Below are positions 25,188-35,928 of a stretch of 64,000 nucleotides of DNA, one piece after another. Position numbers and translations under genes: made by a program. The notes below the pieces were generated by a model that saw only the letters and a program-made list of their open reading frames with translations, did not search any database and was not told the origin of the DNA. The first letter of the stretch is position 1. Each line of letters starts with the position of its first letter. Source of the stretch: Bradyrhizobium guangxiense (GTDB taxonomy: Bacteria > Pseudomonadota > Alphaproteobacteria > Rhizobiales > Xanthobacteraceae); the NCBI RefSeq assembly GCF_004114915.1, contig NZ_CP022219.1, positions 4,556,501-4,620,500 of the forward strand. The letters run 5' to 3'.

Positions 25188-25944
25188 CCTCAGCGCCTTC
25201 TCGCTCAAAGGCAAGATCGCGGTTGTCACCGGCGCCTCGCGGGGCATCGGCGCCGCTATTGCGGCCGGCCTCCAAGATGCGGGCGCTACAGTGTTCGGCC
25301 TCAGCCGGTCCGGGACCGCGCCGCGGGACATCACCGCGATTGCCTGCGATCTCTCCGACGACAACGCGATCGAAGACGCATTCGGCATGATCGCGGCGCA
25401 AGGCGGGCGTATCGACGCGCTGGTCAATGCCGCCGGCATCAGCCTGCCCGCAAACAGCGCTGAAAGCGAGCTTTCGCGCTTCCGCGCTACGGTCGCGACC
25501 GACCTCACCGGCGTCTACGCCACCATCCTTGCCGCCTATCCGCTCCTGAAGAAGGCGGGCTCGGCCGCAATCGTCAACGTCACCAGCATCAATTCGATCC
25601 GCGGCTTTCCCGGCAATCCCGGCTACGTTGCGGCGAAGGCGGGCCTTGCCGGGTTGACGCGCGCCCTCGCCGCCGACTACGCGCCCGACGGCATTCGCGT
25701 CAACGCACTGGCGCCGGGTTACGTCGCGACCGAGATGACCGCGAGGAGCTTCGCCGATCCTGCCATGCACGAGGATCGACGCCGCCACACCATGCTCGGT
25801 CGCTGGGGACAGCCTGCCGACATGGTGGGAGCGGCCGTTTTCCTGGCGTCGGAAGCCTCCGCCTACGTGACCGGTCAGGAGATCTTCATCGACGGCGGCT
25901 GGACCGCCAAAGGCCTCGCCATCAGTTCGGATAGCAAATCGTGA
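25180..25944 (+). CDS. Short-chain dehydrogenase/reductase
   Basis: A 254-residue classical SDR: cofactor motif VVTGASRGIGAAIAAGLQDAG, NAAGIS strand, catalytic Ser in VNVTSINSIRG, YVAAKAG (Tyr-x3-Lys), and the late GYVATEMTARSF. It overlaps the CMP-transferase gene and is overlapped by the isomerase gene, so it belongs to the unknown-acid operon. It probably oxidises or epimerises a sugar intermediate. Cofactor preference is not clear; the residue after the second strand does not decide NAD or NADP by eye. Confidence 0.85.
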   Translation: MPDLSAFSLKGKIAVVTGASRGIGAAIAAGLQDAGATVFGLSRSGTAPRDITAIACDLSDDNAIEDAFGMIAAQGGRIDALVNAAGISLPANSAESELSRFRATVATDLTGVYATILAAYPLLKKAGSAAIVNVTSINSIRGFPGNPGYVAAKAGLAGLTRALAADYAPDGIRVNALAPGYVATEMTARSFADPAMHEDRRRHTMLGRWGQPADMVGAAVFLASEASAYVTGQEIFIDGGWTAKGLAISSDSKS

Positions 25945-26789
25945 CCGCAACGCTCGAACGCATCGGCTTCATGCAGGGACGCCTGTCGGCGCTCGTCGAC
26001 GGCAAGATCCAGGCGTTCCCATGGAATGAATGGCGTGAGGAATTCCCGCGCGCGAAAGAGCTCGGCCTGACGCGGATGGAATGGACCATCGATCAGGAAC
26101 GGCTGCGTGAGAACCCGCTGGCGACAGAGCCGGGGCAGCAGGAGATTCTGGCACTGTCGCGCCAGAACGGCGTCCGCATCCCGAGCCTGACCGGCGACTG
26201 CTTCATGCAGGCGCCATTCTGGAAGGTCGATGCCGTCGTGCGTGACGCGCTCGTCGCCGACCTCGACCTCCTGATCGCCGCCTGCAGCCGCATCGGCATC
26301 GAGTTCGTCGTGATCCCGCTGGTCGACAACGGCAAGATCGAGCGCGCGAGCGAGAGCGATACATTGAAGCGTGTGCTGCTCGCCCGCTCCGAGCAGCTCG
26401 CAAGGCGGAACGTCAAGATCGTCTTCGAATCCGATCTGCCGCCGCGGGAGCTTGCCAGGTTCATGGAGGCGTTTCCGACTGACGTTTTCGGCATCAACTA
26501 CGACAGCGGCAACAGTGCCTCGCTGGGCTATGACAGCGAGGAGGAGATCGCCGCTTACGCGCCGCGCATCCTCAATGTGCATGTGAAGGACCGCATTCGC
26601 GGCGGCACCACCGTGCCGCTCGGCACCGGCAACGCCGACCTTCCCAAGACCATCCGCCTGATCGAGCGTTCCGGCTACAAGGGTCAGTACATTCTGCAAA
26701 CTGCGCGCGCCGCCGACGGCGATCACGCCGGAGCGCTCGCCAGCTATCGCGACATGACGATCGGCTGGATCGAGGACGCGGCGCGATGA
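25941..26789 (+). CDS. Sugar phosphate isomerase/epimerase (TIM barrel)
   Basis: A 282-residue protein with a GTG start overlapping the SDR stop. It is a xylose-isomerase-like barrel (AP_endonuc_2): ERIGFMQGRLSALVDGKIQA, then LTRMEWTIDQERL, IEFVVIPLVDN, IVFESDLPPRELARFME and ILNVHVKDRIRGGTTVPLG, in which Glu and His residues bind the metal. It is the second such fold in this operon after the C-terminal part of the NeuB fusion, so two isomerisation or epimerisation steps are likely. It overlaps the next SDR by four bases. Confidence 0.83.
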   Translation: MTATLERIGFMQGRLSALVDGKIQAFPWNEWREEFPRAKELGLTRMEWTIDQERLRENPLATEPGQQEILALSRQNGVRIPSLTGDCFMQAPFWKVDAVVRDALVADLDLLIAACSRIGIEFVVIPLVDNGKIERASESDTLKRVLLARSEQLARRNVKIVFESDLPPRELARFMEAFPTDVFGINYDSGNSASLGYDSEEEIAAYAPRILNVHVKDRIRGGTTVPLGTGNADLPKTIRLIERSGYKGQYILQTARAADGDHAGALASYRDMTIGWIEDAAR

Positions 26790-27547
26790 AGCTCGAGCTG
26801 AACGATCGGGTCGCTCTCGTCACCGGCGCCAGCCGCGGGATCGGACTTGCGATCGCGACGACGCTCGCTGCGGAAGGAGCCAAGGTCGCGCTCGCCGCGC
26901 GGGGGGCCGATGCACTTGATGCGGCTCGAGCTGCGATCGGCGGGAGCACATCGGCGCACGCGGCCGACGTTACCGACCCGGTCGCTGCCGCGACGCTGGT
27001 ACACGAGGTTGAGCGGCGCTGGGGGCGCCTCGACATCCTCGTCTGCAACGTTGGCAGCGGCGCTTCCGTACCGCCCGGGAAGGAAACCGCGGCGGAGTGG
27101 TCGCGAGTAATGGACCTTAATCTGTTCGCCACGACCAACATGATCGAGGCCGCCCGGCCGCTGATGGCGCGCGGCAGCGGCGACCGCACGATCGTCTGCA
27201 TCTCTTCGATCGCAGGCATGGCGGCGCTTGGCGCACCCGTCACCTACTACGCTGCAAAGGCCGCGCTGAATGCGACCGTTCGCGGCCTGGCCCGCCCGCT
27301 GGCGCTCGAAGGCATTCGCGTCAATGCGGTTGCGCCCGGCAACATCCTCTCGGTGGACGGTACCTGGGCGCGCAAGCTTGCGGAAAACAGACCCGCGGTC
27401 GAGGAGATGCTCGAGCGCGAGGTGGCGTTGCGCCGGCTTGGCAAGCCGGACGAGGTCGCCGACCTCGTCGCATTCCTCGCCTCACCCCGCGCGGCATTCA
27501 TCACCGGCAGCGTCATGGTCGCCGACGGCGGCCAGTTGCGCAGTTGA
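26786..27547 (+). CDS. Short-chain dehydrogenase/reductase
   Basis: A 253-residue SDR with the cofactor motif LVTGASRGIGLAIATTLAAEG, CNVGSGASVP in place of the usual NNAG, catalytic IVCISSIAGMAALG, and YYAAKAALNA. The NNAG change (CNVGSG) is notable but occurs in extended subgroups. Start and stop overlap with the flanking genes show translation coupling in the unknown-acid operon. The substrate is not predictable beyond a sugar or sugar-nucleotide intermediate. Confidence 0.84.
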   Translation: MKLELNDRVALVTGASRGIGLAIATTLAAEGAKVALAARGADALDAARAAIGGSTSAHAADVTDPVAAATLVHEVERRWGRLDILVCNVGSGASVPPGKETAAEWSRVMDLNLFATTNMIEAARPLMARGSGDRTIVCISSIAGMAALGAPVTYYAAKAALNATVRGLARPLALEGIRVNAVAPGNILSVDGTWARKLAENRPAVEEMLEREVALRRLGKPDEVADLVAFLASPRAAFITGSVMVADGGQLRS

Positions 27548-27561
27548 ACAGGAGCCTCCGG

Positions 27562-28401
27562 ATGGCAAGCCCGTCTTCACGCTATGACCTGACCGGCCGC
27601 ACTGCTCTCGTAACCGGCGCAGGCGGGTTGCTCGGGCGCCAGCATGTCGCCGCGCTTGCCGAGGCCGGCGCGCGTGTCGTCGTCACCGACGTCGGGCTTG
27701 CGCAGGCTGAAGCGGCCGTTGCCGCGCTCAGGCAGCAGGCGCCGTCCGCCGACCTGATCGCGCTGGCGATCGATGTCACCACACTCGACTCGGTGCGGGC
27801 AGCCAGCGAGCAACTTTCCGGGCGCGGCGTCTCCGTCGACATCCTCGTCAACAACGCAGCGATCGACCCCAAGGTGACCTCCGCACCGGGGGTAATGCAT
27901 TCTTCGCGCTTCGAAGCATTTCCGGTCCCGCAATGGCAGACGGAGATCGCCGTAGGCCTGACCGGTGCGATGCTGTGTGCGCAGGTGTTCGGCGGCGCCA
28001 TGGCGGCGCGTGGCCGCGGCGTGATCCTCAACATCGCCTCGGATCTCGGCGTGATCGCGCCGGACCAACGGCTGTACCGCCAGCCGCAGGTGATGCGTGA
28101 AGAAGAGCAGCCGGTGAAGCCGGTGACTTATTCGGTGATCAAGCACGGCTTGATCGGGCTGACGAAATATCTGGCGACCTACTGGGCCGACCACGGCGTG
28201 CGGGTCAATGCGATCTCGCCGGGGGGCGTCTTCAACAACCAGGACCCGGCTTTCGTCGAACGACTGACGCGCCTGATTCCGATGGGCCGCATGGCCGATG
28301 TGGACGAGTACCGCGCGGCGGTACAGTTCCTCTGTTCGGATGCATCGAGCTACATGACAGGACAGAACCTGGTGATGGACGGCGGCAGGAGCGTATGGTA
28401 A
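27562..28401 (+). CDS. Short-chain dehydrogenase/reductase (PtmA-like)
   Basis: The product is 279 residues from ATG at 27562, seven bases after AGGAG; an in-frame TTG at 27544 is less likely. The cofactor motif is LVTGAGGLLGRQHVAALAEAG; NNAAIDPKV, NIASDLGVIAPDQRLYRQ and YSVIKHGLIGLTKYLATYW follow. The long loop between the catalytic Ser and Tyr and the DPKV segment resemble the PtmA group found in flagellin-glycan and legionaminate clusters, which hints at, but does not prove, a nonulosonate function. It is the last gene of the first sugar operon; pseB follows after 49 bases. Confidence 0.82.
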   Translation: MASPSSRYDLTGRTALVTGAGGLLGRQHVAALAEAGARVVVTDVGLAQAEAAVAALRQQAPSADLIALAIDVTTLDSVRAASEQLSGRGVSVDILVNNAAIDPKVTSAPGVMHSSRFEAFPVPQWQTEIAVGLTGAMLCAQVFGGAMAARGRGVILNIASDLGVIAPDQRLYRQPQVMREEEQPVKPVTYSVIKHGLIGLTKYLATYWADHGVRVNAISPGGVFNNQDPAFVERLTRLIPMGRMADVDEYRAAVQFLCSDASSYMTGQNLVMDGGRSVW

Positions 28402-28429
28402 CCAGCGGCATTCTCCCCATTCCAGATAA

Positions 28430-30623
<2,194 letters not shown>

Positions 30624-30627
<4 letters not shown>

Positions 30628-31313
30628 AGATCGCAGTCATTCCGGCGCGCGGCGGAAGCAAGCGGATTCCCCGCAAGAACATCCGTCCGTTCTGTGGCAG
30701 ACCCATCATCTCATACTCGATCGATGCGGCGCGCCAGAGCGGCCTGTTCGACGAGATCATCGTGTCCACCGACGACGAGGAGATCGCAGCGGTGTCGCGC
30801 CAACTGGGCGCGACGACGCCGTTCGTCCGGCCGAGGGAGATTGCCGACGATTTCACCGGCACCAATGCAGTCGTCAAACACGCCGTCACGTGGTTCCGCG
30901 AACGAGGCAATGAGATCAGCCACGCCTGCTGCATTTACGCCACCGCACCGCTGATTCAGCCGCGTTACCTGCGCGAGGGGTACGAGGCCCTCACTTGCTC
31001 GGACGCCGCCTTCGCCTTTTCGGTCACCAGCTACGCCTTTCCGATCCAGCGGGCCGTGCGTATCACGACGTCAGGACGGGTGGACGCTTTCTATCCTGAA
31101 CACCGTCTGACCCGCTCTCAGGACCTCGAGCCGGCCTATCACGATGCGGGCCAGTTCTACTGGGGAACGGGCGACGCCTTTCGTGATGATGTGCCGCTGT
31201 TTTCCGAGCGATCGATCGGCATCGTTCTTCCGCGGAAGTATGTGCAGGACATCGACACGCTCGAGGACTGGGAGCAGGCGGAATACATGTTTCGCGCCAT
31301 CAGTCGCGGCTAA
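30624..31313 (+). CDS. pseF: Pseudaminic acid cytidylyltransferase
   Basis: A 229-residue CMP-transferase: AVIPARGGSKRIPRKNIRPF at the N-terminus, FDEIIVSTDDEEIAAVSRQL, IYATAPLIQPRYLREGYE, and the PseF-typical AYHDAGQFYWGTGDAF and IDTLEDWEQAEYMF. It produces CMP-pseudaminic acid for glycosyl transfer. The gene ends at TAA, which is also the first triplet of the hairpin repeat at 31311. It is the last plus-strand gene before the long minus-strand block. Confidence 0.93.
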
Positions 31314-31412
31314 AGCGCGATGAGACTTAGATGAAGCGTCATCGCGCTTAAGGTTGTTGTTTGCGCATGATTTTTCCGGAAAACGCTTCGCACTGTTCCG
31401 GATCATGCTTTA
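31311..31412 (+). repeat. Double-hairpin intergenic repeat, copy 1
   Basis: It starts at the pseF stop codon: TAAAGCGCGATGAG, a 15-base loop, then TCATCGCGCTTAAGG forms a first stem of about 13 pairs with one mismatch. GCATGATTTTTCCGGAAAA and TTCCGGATCATGC form a second hairpin. The second copy is at 47852-47955 in opposite orientation. It may act as the pseF terminator. This style of repeat is familiar from Bradyrhizobium intergenic regions. Confidence 0.75.
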
Positions 31413-31450
31413 GGCCGCCCGCTACATGCCAGCCCCGACCAGCGGTAATC

Positions 31451-32659
31451 CTAAGGCGCCGCAGTCGCCTTGAGCAGCGGGCGAAGGAATGCCGCCAGGT
31501 CGCCGTCCTTGTACAAGTGCCCGGGCAGCCCGGCGGCGGGAGCCGCTTCGACATCGCGATCATTGTCACCGACCAGAAGGCTTCCTTCCGTCCGGACGGG
31601 CCAACCGTTCATGCAATCGATGATCATGCCCGGAGCAGGCTTGCGCCGGTCGCTGACGCGCCGAAACGCCTCAATCGTGCCCTCCTCATGATACGGGCAA
31701 TATTGATAGTCGTCGATGTGAGCGCCCACCGCCGCGAGTTCTCCGCTCATCCAGTCATGCAGGCGGTGAACGTCCTCGACGCCGTAATAGCCGCGTGCAA
31801 CTCCCGACTGATTGGTGGCGACGAAGGCGTAATACCCGAGATCGTTGCAGAGCTTGATCGCTTCGCGTGCGCCGTCGATCCATTCGAAATCCTCGATCCG
31901 GTGCACATAGGCCTTGTCGACGTTGAGCACGCCGTCCCGATCGAAGAAAACCGCTGGGCGGCGTCGCCGCTCCGGGAGTTCGTGCTGGACCCGCTCGAAA
32001 TCAGAGGGGATGCCGATGTCGATGAAGAAGCCGTCGTAGAGACTCGCCTCGAGTTGTCCTTCGGCGACCAGCCTCGGAAACACCTGTTGCTCCAGCGAGC
32101 ATGGCAGTTCGTCAATATACCGGAGAACTGCCCGGTCGATGCAATAGACGCCCGTATTGATCGGCCCGTTCGGCTGGGCACCGGCTCCGAGAAAACGCCT
32201 GACGCGACTCCCTTCGAGCACAACACGACCGTAGCGATCTCCCTCCTGGTCACGCTTGAGTGCCATATGGACGATGGCGGACGAACTCCGCGCGCGCAGG
32301 GCGAGATCCAGCAAGTTGAAATCGAACCAGGAGTCGCCGTTCAGAAGAAAAAAGCGATCCTGCAGCACTCCAGCGGCATGCTTCAACGCACCACCCGTGC
32401 CGCACGGCGCTGGCTCGCAAACGACCGTCACCGAAGCATGGCGCCAGCGCTTGCCGTGGTAGGCCTCGACGACGACGTCGGCGCGGTGGCCGGCGAGCAG
32501 CACGACCTCCTCGACCGTCGGATAGCGCGTCAACTCGTCGAGCAGATGGTCGAGAAAGGGTCTGCCGGCGACTTCCAGCAGTGGTTTGGGAACGAGCCGG
32601 GTTCGCTCCCCCAGCCGTGTCCCGAGACCACCGACCAGGATGACGGCCTGCCTCAACAT
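31451..32659 (-). CDS. Sugar-1-phosphate nucleotidyltransferase fused to HAD (GmhB-like) phosphatase
   Basis: A 402-residue fusion. Residues about 3-230 are a nucleotidyltransferase (AVILVGGLGTRLGERTRLVP, GHRADVVVEAYHG, CGTGGALKHA, FFLLNGDSWFDFNLLDL) most like HddC, which adds a nucleotide to heptose 1-phosphate. Residues about 235-395 are a HAD phosphatase (RPAVFFDRDGVLNVDKAYVH, VATNQSGVARGYYG, SLLVGDNDRDVEAA) like GmhB. The GmhB zinc loop is only half present: CPYH is kept, but the usual CxC before RKPAPG reads SDR. It ends the minus-strand block and would fit a GDP-heptose branch with the kinase at 21153. Confidence 0.85.
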   Translation of the reverse strand: MLRQAVILVGGLGTRLGERTRLVPKPLLEVAGRPFLDHLLDELTRYPTVEEVVLLAGHRADVVVEAYHGKRWRHASVTVVCEPAPCGTGGALKHAAGVLQDRFFLLNGDSWFDFNLLDLALRARSSSAIVHMALKRDQEGDRYGRVVLEGSRVRRFLGAGAQPNGPINTGVYCIDRAVLRYIDELPCSLEQQVFPRLVAEGQLEASLYDGFFIDIGIPSDFERVQHELPERRRRPAVFFDRDGVLNVDKAYVHRIEDFEWIDGAREAIKLCNDLGYYAFVATNQSGVARGYYGVEDVHRLHDWMSGELAAVGAHIDDYQYCPYHEEGTIEAFRRVSDRRKPAPGMIIDCMNGWPVRTEGSLLVGDNDRDVEAAPAAGLPGHLYKDGDLAAFLRPLLKATAAP

Positions 32660-32674
32660 GTTCGCGCGGCGCCC

Positions 32675-33523
32675 CTAGTGTGCGCGGGCAGAGCCCGGCA
32701 TGCGGATCATGGCGTACACGAGCAAAGCCAGCAATGCAATTGCTCCGGCAAAGATCGCATGTCGGATGGCTCGAGGCGATGACTGGACAACTATCACGTC
32801 CTCGCTCAGGGATGCCGGATAGGTCTTCGACGGTCCCATCCTGCTCACCAGTCTGCGCCGCTCCGCGTTTGCGGCAGCCAACCTCTCTTCGTTCTTCGTC
32901 GTCAGATCCAGCAGCCACACGCGGCGCAGCACTAGCGCGGAGGCATCGCCGGGTGCGGAGGGCGAGATCAAATCGCTAGTCGCCAAGGATTCTCGGATTC
33001 GAGTCAGGCTAACGATGTTTTCATCTTCCAGAGCAAGTTGAGCGCTGAGCTCGGAGACCAAGGGAGCGCGCAGCTTCTCCTGCTCCTTGTTCAACTCGTT
33101 GACCGCGGCCTCCAACGCATCTCGGGCCTGCTTCTCGCTCGCCGCCGTCACGACGAGCGTCAATGCATCGGCCACATTCGGACGTGCGTTGAAACTATCC
33201 AGGATGAGGCTCCGACCCCGGTCGTCGGGACCGGCTACCGCACCCGAGGCGCCCAGGGCACGAACCAGGAACATCCGCTGATTCATTTGGGCGGCCGTCG
33301 CCTGCGGCGTCATCAGATCCGCGCCGTCGACCCGAGCGAGGCGAACCCCGGCCGTCGCGGTATAGGTCGCGGGCGCCATCTGACTGACGAGGAACACCGC
33401 GAACATGACCGCCAGCGTTCCTATCGCGATCATGCCCAACCGCTTCCGGACCGAGCGATCGAGAAACGTCGACAGTCCGCCGAAATACTCGAGAATAGAT
33501 ATCTGCGGCTGTGCATTACTCAT
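32675..33523 (-). CDS. Wzz-like polysaccharide chain-length determinant
   Basis: The product is 282 residues from ATG at 33523, with GGAAGGAA upstream; an in-frame extension to 33565 is less likely. The topology is that of Wzz/PCP1: a membrane segment at about residues 27-50 (GMIAIGTLAVMFAVFLVSQM), a large periplasmic part with a long helical stretch (AVNELNKEQEKLRAPLVSEL and ENIVSLTRIRESL), and a second membrane segment near the end (HAIFAGAIALLALLVYAMI). It lies 19 bases after the Wzy-like gene, and the pair would control polymer length. Confidence 0.8.
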   Translation of the reverse strand: MSNAQPQISILEYFGGLSTFLDRSVRKRLGMIAIGTLAVMFAVFLVSQMAPATYTATAGVRLARVDGADLMTPQATAAQMNQRMFLVRALGASGAVAGPDDRGRSLILDSFNARPNVADALTLVVTAASEKQARDALEAAVNELNKEQEKLRAPLVSELSAQLALEDENIVSLTRIRESLATSDLISPSAPGDASALVLRRVWLLDLTTKNEERLAAANAERRRLVSRMGPSKTYPASLSEDVIVVQSSPRAIRHAIFAGAIALLALLVYAMIRMPGSARAH

Positions 33524-33542
33524 ACTGCTATTCCTTCCGGTC

Positions 33543-34949
33543 TCACACGACGGGCTTGCCGGCAACCGAAGCCGTAGCCGTGATCATACTCCAGCGCCAC
33601 CTGTCCTCCAGAACATATGCGAAGATAGCGGCAGCAATCTTTATCATGAATGTGACCTGTATGAACGAATTGACCATCCCGGACACGAGGAAGATCGAAA
33701 GCGCGTAGAAGATCGGAGTCAGAAAAAAACAAGTGACGTAACGCTCTTCCACGAGGCAGCGGGTCAACAGGAACATGAATTCGGAGAACAGTATGGCCGA
33801 GATGGCGACGAGACAGAGGCCTCCGGCTGGACCTGCCAGCTCGAAAAGGACCTCTGGCCACCCTCCGGTGTAAGCCGATCCCTGCGCGATGATGAAATGG
33901 GCGCGCTCGAGCGGCAGTCCAATTTCCATCAGGAATTGCATGGTCGAGTTGCGGTTCGGATTGAACGGGTCCACGAACAGCTTGAAGAAGGCATGATCGC
34001 TATTCCAGTCGTTGTGCAGGAAGACGCGTTCATATGTCATCCACCACATCTCGCCCTGCTGAACCAGGATGCGTTGGACGAGTTTGGTCTGGAGGGCAAC
34101 CGTTTCACCGGCGCGAACGACCACGTAGGAATAGACGAGCGCAACTCCAACCAGAAGAACGAAGCCAAGCGCAGGCAACCAGACGCGGCGCAACACCTTC
34201 GCCAAGGAGATCTGGCCCTTGAACTGCTTGCCAAGCAACGCGGCTCCCATCGGAACCATGAGGAATGAAAGGTAGAGATAAAACGACGAGAAGCGATGCC
34301 CAACCGCAAACAGATACAGTATCAAGGCCGCAAACAATGCACCAAAGCGCTTGTCCAGAGGCTTGTCGTAGAGTGCGGGCAGTGACAGGAGAACGCCGAG
34401 CTGAAATGCCAGCATCGGCCCCCATTCCAACAGCCGCTGATGCAAGGGGCCGCCGTAGAGCCGCGCATAGTCGAAGCGCTCGAGGCCCGCGAACAGCGGG
34501 ATATGACCGCGGATCAGCAACTCGATCCAAAGCGCGAGCACGAACAAGCCGACAACGCGAAAGGCCGCGTCGGTCAAACTCCAATCGCCGGTCTTCAGCA
34601 CAGCAGATAGCCGGATGACCGAATCATCCGAAAGTGCACGCAGGCGCCGCGGGCGAAAGGAGACGAGCAATGCCGCCAGGACGAGCGCCTGGGACGCCGC
34701 CAGCGGCAGCACGGCACATCCTGGACCGAGCTCGCGCTCGAGTTGCTCGGAGTAGACTGGTCCGAACACGTCGATGTAGAGAACGGAGAGGAGCCGCCAG
34801 GCAAATGCAAAGAAGAAGAAGAAAAGGATCAGCAGGAGGCCGGGTCGGCTTATCGCGATGCGACCCATGGCTGCGAGCATGACTCCGACAACGCTGATGC
34901 AAAGCATCGCTGGAAACAAGCTCTCCATGTTCCACCAAGAGACCTGCAT
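33543..34949 (-). CDS. Wzy-like O-antigen/oligosaccharide repeat-unit polymerase
   Basis: A 468-residue polytopic membrane protein with about 11-12 hydrophobic segments and a large periplasmic loop in the second half (QQGEMWWMTYERVFLHNDWN). The sequence is weakly conserved, as is usual for Wzy, so the call rests on topology, size and its place between the flippase and chain-length genes. The start is ATG 34949, with GGGGATGAG just before it; ATG at 34928 is possible. No ligase-type WaaL motif was seen, but a ligase function cannot be excluded by eye. Confidence 0.7.
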   Translation of the reverse strand: MQVSWWNMESLFPAMLCISVVGVMLAAMGRIAISRPGLLLILFFFFFAFAWRLLSVLYIDVFGPVYSEQLERELGPGCAVLPLAASQALVLAALLVSFRPRRLRALSDDSVIRLSAVLKTGDWSLTDAAFRVVGLFVLALWIELLIRGHIPLFAGLERFDYARLYGGPLHQRLLEWGPMLAFQLGVLLSLPALYDKPLDKRFGALFAALILYLFAVGHRFSSFYLYLSFLMVPMGAALLGKQFKGQISLAKVLRRVWLPALGFVLLVGVALVYSYVVVRAGETVALQTKLVQRILVQQGEMWWMTYERVFLHNDWNSDHAFFKLFVDPFNPNRNSTMQFLMEIGLPLERAHFIIAQGSAYTGGWPEVLFELAGPAGGLCLVAISAILFSEFMFLLTRCLVEERYVTCFFLTPIFYALSIFLVSGMVNSFIQVTFMIKIAAAIFAYVLEDRWRWSMITATASVAGKPVV

Positions 34950-35003
34950 CTCATCCCCACCGACAGCTGGATCGCCGAACCACTGACGTGGGCAGGTTCC
35001 GGA

Positions 35004-35885
35004 TCAGTCCGAATCGCCCAGCGGCGCCCAAGCATAGAGCAATCCGTCATTGTGCAGGGTGGGTGCAAAGTTCATTCGCTCCCTCGCGCTCACGCGGATC
35101 CGGCCAGCGCGATCCAATTCGTCGAGCAGCGTCCACAGCCTGGTTTGATAGTCCATCGATCGAATGTAGATCCGGCTGGCGATGTCCCGCGGATCGGAAA
35201 GGTCCAACATGTCGACTGCGGGCTCGATATTGATGACGCGCGCCGGTCGCGCTTTCAGGATGTGATCAACGACGGCCTCGACGGCATGGGGAATCTGCTC
35301 GATGCAGAAATAAGTCAGTATTGTCGCGCCTTTGAGTTCCTGGAAGGCAGGATCGGCGGGATCGGTCAGGTCGATACGCCCGAAGCTGATCCGGTCGCCC
35401 AGCCCGAAATGGCCCGCGATCTGCCGGCCGGCCTCGATCCCATTCGGGGCGATGTCGAGACCGCGCAGCCTGGTCCATCGCCGGTCGATCGACAGCGAGA
35501 AGAGATTGTATCCAAAGCCCGCGCCAAGTTCGAGGAGCGACGTCTCTTCGCCGGCGTGCCGCGCGATCAACCGCGAGAGCGCGCCCAGCCGGTACCGATA
35601 GTATTCTCTGGTGGAAATCCGGACGATCCGGCCATCGACCTTGGCGAGGCGCGATGCCTCGTTATGGCCGACCAGAAAGTCCTCGAGTGAGCGTTCGCGA
35701 AGCCAAGCGCGCTCGGATAGGATGCGGCCCCATTCCCCCGAATTGTATTCGGCATCAACGATGTCGTGCGTCCGCCTGACGTTCTTGAACGCGATCCGAC
35801 GAAGGCTGCGCGCGATATCGACGGCATAGGCTCTCGACAGCTCCAGCCGTGAAGCAGGCTTCAAATCAGGCGCAAACGTCACCAA
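35004..35885 (-). CDS. Class I SAM-dependent methyltransferase
   Basis: A 293-residue cytosolic protein. SAM motif I is TSLLELGAGFGYNLFSLSID near residue 130; the acidic end of strand 2 (LRGLDIAPNGIEAG) and a motif near DRISFGRIDLTD follow. The N-terminal 100 residues are a helical extension without a recognised domain. It sits among polymerase, oxygenase and flippase genes, so O-methylation of a sugar in the repeat unit is plausible. The substrate is not known. Confidence 0.8.
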   Translation of the reverse strand: MVTFAPDLKPASRLELSRAYAVDIARSLRRIAFKNVRRTHDIVDAEYNSGEWGRILSERAWLRERSLEDFLVGHNEASRLAKVDGRIVRISTREYYRYRLGALSRLIARHAGEETSLLELGAGFGYNLFSLSIDRRWTRLRGLDIAPNGIEAGRQIAGHFGLGDRISFGRIDLTDPADPAFQELKGATILTYFCIEQIPHAVEAVVDHILKARPARVINIEPAVDMLDLSDPRDIASRIYIRSMDYQTRLWTLLDELDRAGRIRVSARERMNFAPTLHNDGLLYAWAPLGDSD

Positions 35886-35928
35886 ACGCCCTTTCAGAGA
35901 TTGATCATGAGATCGGAGTGCCTATCCA

